Below are positions 50,025 through 58,874 of a stretch of 64,000 nt of DNA, piece by piece. The stretch comes from Streptomyces abyssomicinicus (GTDB lineage: Bacteria; Actinomycetota; Actinomycetes; Streptomycetales; Streptomycetaceae): contig NZ_BBZI01000012.1 of the NCBI RefSeq assembly GCF_008974245.1, positions 248,001-312,000 on the forward strand. The letters run 5' to 3'. The notes beneath the pieces were generated by a model. It did no database searches. It was not told where the DNA came from and saw nothing but the letters and a program-made list of their open reading frames with translations. The translations under genes and the position numbers were made by a program. How positions within the stretch are numbered: position 1 is the stretch's first letter; every line of letters begins with the position of its first letter.

Positions 50025-50669
50025 ATGCTGAACAAGTACGCGCGTGCATTCTTCACGCGTGTTCTCACACCGTTCGCCGCGTTTCTCATCCGTCTCGGCG
50101 TCAGCCCCGACACGGTCACCGTGCTGGGGACCGCAGGGGTGGTCGCGGGCGCGCTGGTCCTCTTCCCGGTGGGCGAGTTCTTCTGGGGCACGATCGTCAT
50201 CACCCTGTTCGTGTTCTCGGACCTGGTCGACGGCAACATGGCCCGCCAGCTCGGCCGCTCCAGCCGGTGGGGGGCCTTCCTGGACTCCACGCTGGACCGG
50301 GTCGCGGACGGCGCGGTCTTCGGCGGCATCGCCCTCTGGTACGCGGGCGGCGGCGACAGCGTGACGCTGTGCGCGGTGGCGATCTTCTGCCTGGCCAGCG
50401 GCCAGGTGGTGTCCTACACCAAGGCGCGCGGCGAGTCGATCGGCCTGCCGGTCGCGGTGAACGGCCTGGTGGAGCGCGCCGAGCGGCTGGTGGTGACGCT
50501 GGTCGCGGCCGGGCTCGCGGGACTGCACGCCTTCGGCGTGCCCGGAGTCGACGTGCTGCTGCCGCTGGCGCTGTGGATCGTCGCCGTGGGCAGCCTGGTC
50601 ACGCTGGTCCAGCGGGTGGTCACGGTGCGCCGCGAGGCCGCCGAGGCGGACGCCGGGACGGTCTCGTGA
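50025..50669 (+). CDS. pgsA: phosphatidylinositol phosphate synthase
   Basis: The enzyme joins CDP-diacylglycerol and inositol 1-phosphate to give phosphatidylinositol phosphate in the membrane. The 214-residue product shows the CDP-alcohol phosphotransferase signature DxxDGxxARxxxxxxxxGxxxDxxxD, with Asp66, Asp69, Asp87 and Asp91. There are about six spans. A -10-like TACGAT lies at 49965-49970. The stop overlaps the acyltransferase start, and pimA follows, which fixes the lipid product. The 49734-50024 spacer shows no gene. Confidence 0.92.
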   Translation: MLNKYARAFFTRVLTPFAAFLIRLGVSPDTVTVLGTAGVVAGALVLFPVGEFFWGTIVITLFVFSDLVDGNMARQLGRSSRWGAFLDSTLDRVADGAVFGGIALWYAGGGDSVTLCAVAIFCLASGQVVSYTKARGESIGLPVAVNGLVERAERLVVTLVAAGLAGLHAFGVPGVDVLLPLALWIVAVGSLVTLVQRVVTVRREAAEADAGTVS

Positions 50670-51592
50670 GCGCCCTCAAGGACAGGCTCGCCGACTCCCT
50701 CTACGGGCTCGGCTGGGCCACCGTGAAGAAGCTTCCCGAGCCGGCCGCGGTGCGGCTCGGCCGGACGATCGCCGACACCGCCTGGCGCCGCAGGGGCGCG
50801 GGCGTGCTGCGGCTGGAGCGGAACCTGGCCAGGGTGGTGCCCGACGCCACGCCGGAGCGGCTCGCCGAGCTGTCCCGGGCCGGCATGCGGTCCTACCTGC
50901 GGTACTGGATGGAGTCGTTCCGGCTTCCGGCGTGGAGCAAGGAGCGGATCGCCGCCGGGATGGAGGCCGAGGACGTCCACCTGCTGAAGGACGCCCTCGC
51001 CGACGACCGCGGCGTGATACTCGCGCTGCCGCACATGGGCAACTGGGACCTGGCCGGGGCCTGGGTCACCACGCACCTGGGCACCCCGTTCACCACCGTC
51101 GCCGAACGCCTGAAGCCGGACAGCCTCTACGACCGGTTCGTCGCCTACCGCGAGGGCCTGGGCATGGAGGTGCTGCCGCACACCGGCGGCTCGGCCTTCG
51201 GGGCCCTGGCGCGGAGGCTGCGCAAGGGCGGCCTGGTCTGCCTGGTCGCAGACCGCGACCTGTCCGCCTCCGGCGTGGAGGTCGACTTCTTCGGGGAGAA
51301 GGCGCGGATGCCGGCCGGGCCGGCGATACTCGCGCAGCAGACCGGGGCGCTGCTGCTCCCGGTGACCCTCTGGTTCGACGACACCCCGGTGATGAAGGCG
51401 CGGATACACCCGCCGGTGGAGGTGCCCGACCACGGCACGCGCGCCGAGAGGTCCGCCGTGATGACGCAGCGTCTCGCCGACGCGTTCGCGTCGGGGATCG
51501 CCGAGCATCCGGAGGACTGGCACATGCTCCAGCGGCTGTGGCTCGCGGACCTCGACGACCGGGGCGTTAGCGGCAAGGGGGAGGACCGTTGA
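50666..51592 (+). CDS. phosphatidylinositol mannoside acyltransferase
   Basis: The 308-residue product starts at GTG 50666 in the pgsA stop. It belongs to the LpxL/HtrB-like acyltransferase fold: the HX4D motif is LPHMGNWDLAGAW, followed by FTTVAERLKPDSLYDRFVAYREGLGMEVLPH and DRDLSASGVEVDFFGEKARMPAGPA. Position between pgsA and pimA matches the mycobacterial PatA gene, which acylates the mannose of PIM; the same role is inferred. Confidence 0.88.
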   Translation: MSALKDRLADSLYGLGWATVKKLPEPAAVRLGRTIADTAWRRRGAGVLRLERNLARVVPDATPERLAELSRAGMRSYLRYWMESFRLPAWSKERIAAGMEAEDVHLLKDALADDRGVILALPHMGNWDLAGAWVTTHLGTPFTTVAERLKPDSLYDRFVAYREGLGMEVLPHTGGSAFGALARRLRKGGLVCLVADRDLSASGVEVDFFGEKARMPAGPAILAQQTGALLLPVTLWFDDTPVMKARIHPPVEVPDHGTRAERSAVMTQRLADAFASGIAEHPEDWHMLQRLWLADLDDRGVSGKGEDR

Positions 51593-52752
51593 GGATCGGC
51601 ATCGTCTGCCCGTACTCCTGGGACGTGCCGGGCGGCGTCCAGTTCCACATCCGGGACCTCGCCGAGTACTTCGTGCGGCAGGGCCACGAGGTGTCCGTGC
51701 TGGCGCCCGCCGACGACGACACCCCGCTGCCGCCCTACGTGGTCTCCGCCGGGCGCGCGGTGCCGGTGCCGTACAACGGTTCGGTGGCCCGGCTCAACTT
51801 CGGCTTCCTGTCCGCGGCGCGGGTGCGGCGCTGGCTGCACGACGGGGCCTTCGACGTCATCCACATCCACGAGCCGGCCTCGCCCTCGCTGGGCCTGCTC
51901 GCCTGCTGGTCGGCCTCGGGGCCGATCGTGGCGACCTTCCACACCTCCAACCCGCGGTCCCGGGCGATGATCGCGGCCTACTCGATCCTCCAGGCCGCGC
52001 TGGAGAAGATCAGCGCGCGGATCGCGGTGAGCGAGTACGCCCGCCGCACGCTGGTGGAGCACCTCGGCGGCGACGCGGTGGTCATCCCCAACGGCGTGGA
52101 CGTCGACTTCTTCGCCAAGGCCGAGCCGAAGCCGGAGTGGCAGGGCGGCACGATCGGCTTCATAGGGCGGATCGACGAGCCCCGCAAGGGCCTGCCGGTG
52201 CTGATGCGGGCGCTGCCGCGGATCCTCGCCGCCCGGCCGGAGACCCGGCTGCTGGTCGCGGGGCGCGGCGACGAGGAGGAGGCGGTCGCCTCGCTCCCCG
52301 CGGAGCTGCGCTCCCGGGTGGAGTTCCTCGGCATGGTCAGCGACGAGGAGAAGGCGCGGCTGCTGCGGTCGGTCGACCTGTACGTGGCGCCCAACACGGG
52401 CGGGGAGAGCTTCGGGATCATCCTGGTCGAGGCGCTGTCGGCGGGCGCGCCGGTGCTCGCCTCCGACCTGGACGCCTTCGCGCAGGTCCTGGACCAGGGC
52501 GCGGCGGGGGAGCTGTTCGCCAACGAGGACGCGGACGCGCTGGCCGTGGCGGCGGTCCGGCTGCTCGGCGATCCCGCGCGGCGGGAGGAGCTGCGGGAGC
52601 GGGGCAGTGCGCACGTCCGGCGGTTCGACTGGTCGACGGTCGGGGCCGACATCATGTCCGTCTACGAGACGGTGACCGCGGGCGCGGCGGCGGTGGCCGC
52701 GGACGACCGCGCGACGGGGCTGCGGGCCCGGCTGGGCCTCGCCCGCGACTGA
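51589..52752 (+). CDS. pimA: phosphatidylinositol alpha-mannosyltransferase
   Basis: PimA transfers mannose from GDP-mannose to phosphatidylinositol on the inner membrane face. The 387-residue GT-B, GT4-family product uses TTG 51589 as start, overlapping the previous stop (TTGA) with GGGGGAGGA upstream. The typical N-terminus RIGIVCPYSWDVPGGVQFHI, IHEPASPSLGLLA, IPNGVDVDFF, GFIGRIDEPRKGLPVLM and NTGGESFGIILVEALSAG are visible. It is the last of three translationally coupled genes. Confidence 0.92.
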   Translation: MRIGIVCPYSWDVPGGVQFHIRDLAEYFVRQGHEVSVLAPADDDTPLPPYVVSAGRAVPVPYNGSVARLNFGFLSAARVRRWLHDGAFDVIHIHEPASPSLGLLACWSASGPIVATFHTSNPRSRAMIAAYSILQAALEKISARIAVSEYARRTLVEHLGGDAVVIPNGVDVDFFAKAEPKPEWQGGTIGFIGRIDEPRKGLPVLMRALPRILAARPETRLLVAGRGDEEEAVASLPAELRSRVEFLGMVSDEEKARLLRSVDLYVAPNTGGESFGIILVEALSAGAPVLASDLDAFAQVLDQGAAGELFANEDADALAVAAVRLLGDPARREELRERGSAHVRRFDWSTVGADIMSVYETVTAGAAAVAADDRATGLRARLGLARD

Positions 52753-52904
52753 CCCCTTCGCGCGGGGGCGCCTCCCTGGCAGCGTGATCCACGGGGGCGG
52801 GGCGGACGCTCCGTGCACAGGGGCTGGGGCCGCGGCCCGGAACGGCTGAGCCCCTGCGGCGCGGAGGTTCCGGGCATGTGGGACCGCGGCCCGGGGCGGC
52901 TCGG

Positions 52905-52983
52905 CTTCCGCCGGGCGAACCGTCCCGTGCGTACGCGCCGGCCCGCGCCCACCCGTGCCGCCCGGGCGCACGACTGCCCGCAG
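52905..52983 (+). repeat. right-end fragment of the 340-bp repeat family, copy D
   Basis: The sequence from TTCCGCCGGGCGAACCG through GCGCCCACCCGTGCCGCCC to CGACTGCCCGCAG matches the right arm and its inner flank in copy B (34380-34458), without the 72-bp module. The left arm and interior are absent. It lies in the spacer 52753-53036, which has no other gene. Confidence 0.7.
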
Positions 52984-53036
52984 GGTGTACCGGCGGCCGG
53001 CGCGGAGGGGCGGGGCGGGGCGGATACCCTGCCGCG

Positions 53037-53576
53037 GTGACCGCAACGCTGATCTGGATCCTCGTCGCCCTCGTCGCGATCGGGCTGTACCTGAGCTGGA
53101 CGGCCGGCCGGCTCGACCGGCTGCACGCCCGGATCGACGCCACCCGCGCCGCCCTGGACGCCCAACTGCTGCGCCGTGCCTCCGTCGCCCAGGAACTGGC
53201 CACCGCCGGCGTGCTCGACCCCGCCGCCTCCATCGTGCTGTACGAGGCCGCCCACGAGGCCCGGCAGGCCGAGGAGGAGCACCGGGAGATCGCCGAGAGC
53301 GAGCTGAGCCAGGCGCTGCGCGCCGTCTTCGCCGAGGCGCAGCAGGTCGAGGGCGTCCGCGAGGCGCGCGGCGGCGAGGAGGCGGTGCGCGAACTGGCCG
53401 AGGCGGTGCGCCGCGTGCCGATGGCCCGCCGGTTCCACAACGACGCCGTGCGCGCCGCCCGCGCCCTGCGCCGGCACCGCAAGGTGCGCTGGTTCCGGTT
53501 GGCCGGCCACGCCCCGTTCCCGATGGCGTTCGAGATGGACGACGAGGCCCCCGCCGCCCTCGTCGAGCGCGTCTGA
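53037..53576 (+). CDS. LemA-like membrane-anchored protein
   Basis: The product has 179 residues from GTG 53037. One N-terminal span (LIWILVALVAIGLYLSW) is followed by a long helical region (RLDRLHARIDATRAALDAQLLRRASVAQELA and YEAAHEARQAEEEHREIAE) that resembles LemA-type four-helix proteins. The end is NDAVRAARALRRHRKVRWFRLAGHAPFP. Topology would place the bulk on the cytoplasmic or outer face depending on orientation. A -10-like TACCCT (53025-53030) ends 6 nt before the GTG. The function is unknown. Confidence 0.65.
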   Translation: MTATLIWILVALVAIGLYLSWTAGRLDRLHARIDATRAALDAQLLRRASVAQELATAGVLDPAASIVLYEAAHEARQAEEEHREIAESELSQALRAVFAEAQQVEGVREARGGEEAVRELAEAVRRVPMARRFHNDAVRAARALRRHRKVRWFRLAGHAPFPMAFEMDDEAPAALVERV

Positions 53577-53721
53577 GCCGACGGCCCCGGGCCCCGGGCA
53601 GGCCACGCCCTGCACATTGGCTCTTGTCCCGCACCCGCCCCGCGGCGTTTCCTCACAGGGACGCGGGGACCCTGCCCCCGGGTCGTCACACCACCCCTTC
53701 GCACCCCTGTGAGGCATGCTC

Positions 53722-54633
53722 ATGTCCACCCTCAACGGCTCCGGGTCCGCCCCCGTCACCGGCACCGCCCGCGTCAAGCGCGGCATGGCGGAGCAGCTCA
53801 AGGGCGGCGTCATCATGGACGTCGTCACCCCGGAGCAGGCGAAGATCGCCGAGGACGCCGGCGCGGTCGCCGTGATGGCCCTGGAGCGCGTGCCGGCCGA
53901 CATCCGCAAGGACGGCGGCGTGGCCCGGATGTCCGACCCGGACATGATCGAGGGCATCATCGAGGCGGTCTCCATCCCGGTGATGGCCAAGTCCCGGATC
54001 GGCCACTTCGTCGAGGCGCAGGTGCTGCAGGCGCTGGGCGTCGACTACATCGACGAGTCGGAGGTGCTGACGCCGGCCGACGAGGTCAACCACTCCGACA
54101 AGTGGTCCTTCACCACCCCGTTCGTGTGCGGCGCGACCAACCTCGGCGAGGCGCTGCGCCGGATCTCCGAGGGCGCCGCGATGATCCGCTCCAAGGGCGA
54201 GGCCGGCACCGGCAACGTCGTCGAGGCGGTCCGCCACCTGCGGCAGATCAAGGGAGACATCTCCCGCCTGCGCGGCCTGGACGAGCACGAGATGTACGCC
54301 GCGGCCAAGGAACTGCGCGCCCCCTACGAGCTGGTCCGGGAGGTCGCCGAGCTCGGCAAGCTGCCCGTGGTGCTCTTCTCCGCCGGCGGCGTCGCCACCC
54401 CGGCGGACGCCGCGCTGATGCGGCAGCTCGGCGCCGAGGGCGTCTTCGTCGGCTCCGGCATCTTCAAGTCCGGCGACCCCGCCAAGCGCGCCGCGGCGAT
54501 CGTCAAGGCGACCACCTTCTTCGACGACCCCAAGGTGGTCGCGGACGCCTCGCGCAACCTGGGCGAGGCCATGGTCGGTATCAACTGCGACGTGCTTCCC
54601 GAGTCGGAGCGCTACGCCAACCGCGGCTGGTGA
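53722..54633 (+). CDS. pdxS: pyridoxal 5'-phosphate synthase, PdxS subunit
   Basis: PdxS builds pyridoxal phosphate from ribose 5-phosphate, glyceraldehyde 3-phosphate and ammonia. ATG 53722 (MSTLNGSGSAP) is preferred over ATG 53716 for ribosome binding site spacing, giving 303 residues. The TIM-barrel family is plain: RMSDPDMIEGIIEAVSIPVMAKSRIGHFVEAQVL with catalytic lysine, GEAGTGNVVEAVRH and FVGSGIFKSGDP. It precedes the glutaminase pdxT by 8 bp. Confidence 0.96.
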   Translation: MSTLNGSGSAPVTGTARVKRGMAEQLKGGVIMDVVTPEQAKIAEDAGAVAVMALERVPADIRKDGGVARMSDPDMIEGIIEAVSIPVMAKSRIGHFVEAQVLQALGVDYIDESEVLTPADEVNHSDKWSFTTPFVCGATNLGEALRRISEGAAMIRSKGEAGTGNVVEAVRHLRQIKGDISRLRGLDEHEMYAAAKELRAPYELVREVAELGKLPVVLFSAGGVATPADAALMRQLGAEGVFVGSGIFKSGDPAKRAAAIVKATTFFDDPKVVADASRNLGEAMVGINCDVLPESERYANRGW

Positions 54634-54641
54634 CACCTCAG

Positions 54642-55256
54642 ATGACGGAGTCCGACCGTCCCGTGATCGGCGTCCTGGCGCTCCAGGGCGACGTCCGGGA
54701 GCACCTCGCGGCGCTGGCCGAGGCCGGCGCCGCGGCGGTCACCGTCCGCCGCCCCGAGGAACTGGCCGCCGTGGACGGCCTGGTCCTGCCGGGCGGGGAG
54801 TCGACCGTGATCTCCAAGCTGGCCGAGCTGTTCGGGCTGCTGGAGCCGCTGCGGGAGCGGGTGAGAGCCGGGATGCCGGTCTACGGCACCTGCGCCGGGA
54901 TGATCCTGCTCGCCGACCGGATCGCCGATCCGCGCTCGGGTCAGCAGAGCGTCGGTGGGATCGACATGACCGTGCGCCGCAACGCCTTCGGGCGGCAGAA
55001 CGAGTCCTTCGAGGCCGTGCTCGACGTGGCCGGTGTGACGGGTGACCCCGTGATGGGGGTGTTCATCCGCGCGCCCCTGGCCGAGTCGGTCGGGGAGGGC
55101 GTGGAGGTGCTCGCCCGGCACGAGGGCGCCGTGGTCGCCGTGCGCCAGGGCAACGCCCTGGCCACCGCGTTCCACCCGGAGCTCACCGGGGACAGCAGGG
55201 TGCACGCGCTGTTCGCCGAGATGGTGCGGGCGAAGCGGACGGCGGGAGCCTTGTAG
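54642..55256 (+). CDS. pdxT: pyridoxal 5'-phosphate synthase glutaminase, PdxT subunit
   Basis: PdxT hydrolyses glutamine and passes ammonia to PdxS in a 12:12 complex. The 204-residue product starts at ATG 54642 (GTG 54630, overlapping the pdxS stop, is possible). VIGVLALQGDVREHL, LPGGESTVISKL, the nucleophile Cys in GTCAGMILLA, GVFIRAP and the His/Glu of TAFHPELTGD are all in place. Confidence 0.95.
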   Translation: MTESDRPVIGVLALQGDVREHLAALAEAGAAAVTVRRPEELAAVDGLVLPGGESTVISKLAELFGLLEPLRERVRAGMPVYGTCAGMILLADRIADPRSGQQSVGGIDMTVRRNAFGRQNESFEAVLDVAGVTGDPVMGVFIRAPLAESVGEGVEVLARHEGAVVAVRQGNALATAFHPELTGDSRVHALFAEMVRAKRTAGAL

Positions 55257-55304
55257 GATCTCTGCCGTTCGTACGGAGATGGGTTACGCGAAGGAGACAG
55301 GCAG

Positions 55305-56057
55305 ATGTCCGGCCACTCTAAATGGGCCACGACGAAGCACAAGAAAGCCGTCATCGATGCCAAGCGCGGCAAGCTCTTCGCGAAGCTGATCAAGAACATC
55401 GAGGTCGCTGCGCGGACCGGCGGCGCGGACCCGGACGGCAACCCGACGCTGTTCGACGCCATCCAGAAGGCGAAGAAGTCGTCGGTCCCCAACAAGAACA
55501 TCGACTCCGCGGTCAAGCGCGGCGCGGGCCTCGAGGCCGGCGGCGCCGACTACGAGACGATCATGTACGAGGGCTACGGCCCGAACGGTGTCGCGGTGCT
55601 CATCGAGTGCCTCACCGACAACCGCAACCGCGCCGCCTCCGACGTGCGGGTCGCCATGACCCGCAACGGCGGCTCGATGGCCGACCCCGGCTCGGTGTCG
55701 TACCTGTTCAACCGCAAGGGCGTGGTGATCGTCCCCAAGGGTGAGCTGGGCGAGGACGACGTCCTCGGCGCGGTCCTGGACGCGGGCGCCGAGGAGGTCA
55801 ACGACCTCGGCGAAACCTTCGAGGTCATCAGCGAGGCCACCGACCTGGTCGCGGTCCGCACCGCGCTGCAGGAAGCGGGCATCGACTACGACTCGGCCGA
55901 CGCCAACTTCGTCCCGACCATGCAGGTCGAGCTGGACGAGGACGGCGCGCGCAAGATCTTCAAGCTGATCGACGCGCTCGAGGACAGCGACGACGTGCAG
56001 AACGTCTACGCCAACTTCGACGTCTCCGACGAGGTCATGGAGAAGGTCGACGCCTGA
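55305..56057 (+). CDS. yebC: YebC/PmpR-family DNA-binding protein
   Basis: The 250-residue product begins MSGHSKWATTKHKKAVIDAK, the hallmark of the family, and contains GYGPNGVAVLIECLTDNRNR and GSVSYLFNRKG. YebC proteins were first called transcription regulators and are now also linked to ribosome function at proline stretches; the exact role here is unknown. A -10-like TAGGAT (55254-55259) overlaps the pdxT stop, so it probably has its own promoter. RBS AAGGAG at 55290-55295. Confidence 0.95.
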   Translation: MSGHSKWATTKHKKAVIDAKRGKLFAKLIKNIEVAARTGGADPDGNPTLFDAIQKAKKSSVPNKNIDSAVKRGAGLEAGGADYETIMYEGYGPNGVAVLIECLTDNRNRAASDVRVAMTRNGGSMADPGSVSYLFNRKGVVIVPKGELGEDDVLGAVLDAGAEEVNDLGETFEVISEATDLVAVRTALQEAGIDYDSADANFVPTMQVELDEDGARKIFKLIDALEDSDDVQNVYANFDVSDEVMEKVDA

Positions 56058-56083
56058 TCGGCGCCACCTTGGACGCAGCGCCG

Positions 56084-56123
56084 CGGCGGGCCGGCGGGAC
56101 GGACACGTTCCGCCGGCCCGCCG
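56084..56123 (+). terminator. terminator of yebC
   Basis: A perfect 14-bp stem (CGGCGGGCCGGCGG at 56084-56097 with its complement at 56110-56123) around a 12-nt loop lies 26 bp after the yebC stop. Confidence 0.8.
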
Positions 56124-56215
56124 TCGGCTTCGCGGCTCCTGTCGGTGCGGCGCGATAGCCTTCCTGCCTGCGGGAACAGGTGAACGAACGCGGAACGGTC
56201 CAGGAGGCGAACGCG

Positions 56216-57103
56216 GTGCGGGTACTGGGGGTGGACCCGGGGCTGACCCGGTGCGGCGTCGGCGTGGTCGAGGGGGTCGCCGGACGGCCCCTGACCATGC
56301 GCGGCGTCGGCGTCGTCCGCACGCCCGTGGACGCCGAGCCCGCGCTGCGGCTGGTCGCCCTGGAACAGGGGCTGGAGAAGTGGCTGGACGAGTACCGGCC
56401 GGAGTTCGTGGCCGTGGAGCGGGTCTTCGCCCAGCACAACGTCCGCACCGTGATGGGCACCGCCCAGGCCAGCGCCGTGGCCATGGTCTGCGCGGCCCGG
56501 CGGGGCATCCCCGTCGCGCTGCACACCCCCAGCGAGGTCAAGGCCGCCGTCACCGGCAGCGGCCGGGCCGACAAGGCGCAGGTGGGGGCCATGGTGACGC
56601 GCCTGCTGAGGCTGGACGCCCCGCCGAAACCGGCCGACGCGGCGGACGCGCTGGCCCTGGCCATCTGCCACATCTGGCGGGCGCCGGCACAGAACCGCCT
56701 CCAGGTCGCGGTGGCCCGGCAGGCGCTGCGGAACCAGCACACCACGCGCACCCTCGGGCGACCCCGGCCGGCGAAGGCCAGGCCCCCGGAGGCGTCGCCC
56801 GCCGCCGGACCTCCGACCACCGGGGCCCCGCCCGCCGGGCCCACGCCCGTCGAGGCCACGGCCACCGGGGCCGCCCCCGCCGAGGCCATGCCTGCCGAGG
56901 CCCCGGCCCCCGAGGCCCCGCGTCCCGCAAGCCGTGCCCTCCGCCGTACCGGCCCCGCGCGGACCGCCTCTCCGCAGGCCGGCCCCGCGCAGGCCGGCCC
57001 CGCGCAGGCCGGCCCCGCGCAGGGCGGCCCCGCGCAGGGCGGACCCGCGCAGACCGACCCGGCGCACGCCGAACCCCAGCAACCGAAAGGCCGCCCGTCA
57101 TGA
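56216..57103 (+). CDS. ruvC: Holliday junction resolvase RuvC with long repetitive tail
   Basis: RuvC cuts Holliday junctions symmetrically. GTG 56216 is chosen as start since AGGAGG lies 8 nt before it and MRVLGVDPGLTRCGVG is the usual N-terminus. Catalytic acidic residues are Asp7, Glu68, Asp141 and Asp144. The core ends near residue 172. The remaining 123 residues are Pro/Ala-rich with 5-residue QAGPA-like repeats, making the protein 295 residues against about 180-190 normally. A -10-like TAGCCT lies at 56156-56161. The stop overlaps the ruvA start. Confidence 0.93.
   Translation: MRVLGVDPGLTRCGVGVVEGVAGRPLTMRGVGVVRTPVDAEPALRLVALEQGLEKWLDEYRPEFVAVERVFAQHNVRTVMGTAQASAVAMVCAARRGIPVALHTPSEVKAAVTGSGRADKAQVGAMVTRLLRLDAPPKPADAADALALAICHIWRAPAQNRLQVAVARQALRNQHTTRTLGRPRPAKARPPEASPAAGPPTTGAPPAGPTPVEATATGAAPAEAMPAEAPAPEAPRPASRALRRTGPARTASPQAGPAQAGPAQAGPAQGGPAQGGPAQTDPAHAEPQQPKGRPS
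56975..57064 (+). repeat. six 15-bp tandem repeats within ruvC
   Basis: Units CAGGCCGGCCCCGCG and variants start at 56975, 56990, 57005, 57020, 57035 and 57050. The first three are identical. They encode Q-A/G-G-P-A repeats in the RuvC tail; the 15-bp period keeps the frame. Confidence 0.88.
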
Positions 57104-57714
57104 TCGCCTTCGTCAGCGGCCCGGTGGCCGCCCTCGCCCCGGACTCCGCCGTGGTCGAGGTGGGCGGCATCGGCATCGCCGTCCAGTGCTCGCCGAACAC
57201 ACTCTCCGCCCTCCGCCAGGGAGAGGCGGCCCGGCTGGCCACCTCCCTGGTCGTCCGTGAGGACTCGCTGACCCTCTACGGCTTCGCCGACGACGACGAG
57301 CGGCAGGTGTTCGAGCTGCTCCAGACCGCCAGCGGCGTCGGGCCCCGGCTCGCCCAGGCGATGCTCGCCGTGCACACCCCCGACGCACTGCGCCTGGCGG
57401 TGGCCTCCGGTGACGAGAAGGCGCTGACCGCCGTCCCCGGCATCGGCAAGAAGGGCGCCCAGAAGCTGCTGCTGGAACTCAAGGACCGCCTCGGCGCCCC
57501 GGTCGGCTCCGCGCGCCCCGCCGCCGCGGCCCTCGCCGCCCGCCCGGCCGGCTGGCGCGACCAGCTGCACGCCGCGCTGGTCGGCCTCGGCTACGCGCCC
57601 CGTGAGGCCGACGACGCCGTCGAGGCGGTGGCCCCGCAGGCCGAGGCGGAGGCCGACCCGCAGGTCGGACGCCTGCTGAAGGCGGCCCTGCAGACCCTGA
57701 ACCGAGCCCGCTAG
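57100..57714 (+). CDS. ruvA: Holliday junction branch migration protein RuvA
   Basis: RuvA binds the four-way junction as a tetramer and loads RuvB. The 204-residue product from ATG 57100 (ATGA overlap with ruvC) has the N-terminal OB-fold (MIAFVSGPVAALAPDSAVVEVGGIG), helix-hairpin-helix motifs (LLQTASGVGPRLAQAML and LTAVPGIGKKGAQKLLLEL) and a C-terminal RuvB-interacting domain (ALVGLGYAPREADDAVEAV). Confidence 0.95.
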   Translation: MIAFVSGPVAALAPDSAVVEVGGIGIAVQCSPNTLSALRQGEAARLATSLVVREDSLTLYGFADDDERQVFELLQTASGVGPRLAQAMLAVHTPDALRLAVASGDEKALTAVPGIGKKGAQKLLLELKDRLGAPVGSARPAAAALAARPAGWRDQLHAALVGLGYAPREADDAVEAVAPQAEAEADPQVGRLLKAALQTLNRAR

Positions 57715-57724
57715 GAGACCCTGG

Positions 57725-58816
57725 GTGAACTGGGACGACACCACCGACGACGCCATCGCCCCCGAACGGCTGGTCGGCGCGTCCGCGGACGGCGAGGAGC
57801 AGGCCGTCGAGGCCGCGCTGCGCCCCAAGGACCTCGGCGAGTTCATCGGCCAGGAGAAGGTCCGCGAACAGCTCGACCTGGTCCTGCGGGCCGCCCGCGC
57901 CCGCGGCGCCACCGCCGACCACGTGCTGCTCTCCGGCGCGCCCGGCCTGGGAAAGACCACCCTGTCCATGATCATCGCCGCCGAGATGGGCGCGCCGATC
58001 CGCATCACCAGCGGGCCCGCCATCCAGCACGCGGGCGACCTGGCCGCGATCCTCTCCTCCCTCCAGGAGGGGGAGGTCCTCTTCCTCGACGAGATCCACC
58101 GCATGTCGCGGCCCGCCGAGGAGATGCTGTACATGGCGATGGAGGACTTCCGGGTCGACGTGGTCGTCGGCAAGGGCCCGGGCGCCACCGCCATCCCCCT
58201 GGAGCTGCCTCCGTTCACCCTGGTCGGCGCCACCACCAGGGCCGGGCTGCTCCCGCCGCCGCTGCGGGACCGCTTCGGCTTCACCGCGCACATGGAGTTC
58301 TACACGCCGGAGGAACTGGAGCGGGTCGTCCACCGCTCCGCGCTGCTGCTCGACGTGGAGATCGACGCCGAGGGCGCCGCCGAGATCGCCGGCCGCTCCC
58401 GCGGCACGCCCCGCATCGCCAACCGGCTGCTGCGCCGGGTGCGCGACTACGCCCAGGTCAAGGCGGACGGCGTGATCACCCGTGAGGTGGCCGCCGCGGC
58501 GCTGCGGGTGTACGAGGTCGACTCCCGCGGCCTCGACCGGCTGGACCGGGGGGTGCTGGAGGCACTGCTCAAGCTGTTCGGCGGCGGCCCGGTGGGTCTG
58601 TCCACGCTGGCCGTGGCGGTGGGGGAGGAGCGCGAGACGGTCGAGGAGGTGGCCGAGCCCTTCCTGGTCCGCGAGGGTCTGCTGGCCCGCACGCCCCGTG
58701 GCCGGGTCGCCACACCCGCCGCGTGGGCCCACCTCGGGCTCACCCCGCCGCACGCCGGGGCGCCCGGCGCGGCAGGGGCGGGCCAAGTGGGACAAGGGGA
58801 CCTGTTCGGGGCGTGA
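57725..58816 (+). CDS. ruvB: Holliday junction branch migration ATPase RuvB
   Basis: RuvB is the AAA+ hexameric motor that drives branch migration. The 363-residue product from GTG 57725 has RPKDLGEFIGQEKVREQL, Walker A GAPGLGKTT at 71-79, Walker B FLDEIHR around 121-126, sensor segment GATTRAGLLPPPLRDRFG and a winged-helix end. Ten bp separate it from ruvA, so ruvC-ruvA-ruvB form one operon. Confidence 0.96.
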   Translation: MNWDDTTDDAIAPERLVGASADGEEQAVEAALRPKDLGEFIGQEKVREQLDLVLRAARARGATADHVLLSGAPGLGKTTLSMIIAAEMGAPIRITSGPAIQHAGDLAAILSSLQEGEVLFLDEIHRMSRPAEEMLYMAMEDFRVDVVVGKGPGATAIPLELPPFTLVGATTRAGLLPPPLRDRFGFTAHMEFYTPEELERVVHRSALLLDVEIDAEGAAEIAGRSRGTPRIANRLLRRVRDYAQVKADGVITREVAAAALRVYEVDSRGLDRLDRGVLEALLKLFGGGPVGLSTLAVAVGEERETVEEVAEPFLVREGLLARTPRGRVATPAAWAHLGLTPPHAGAPGAAGAGQVGQGDLFGA

Positions 58817-58874
58817 CGGCGTGTGACGGCAGGTAAAGCTCGCTACGGAAGGAACCCCGGTGACATGCTGGGCG

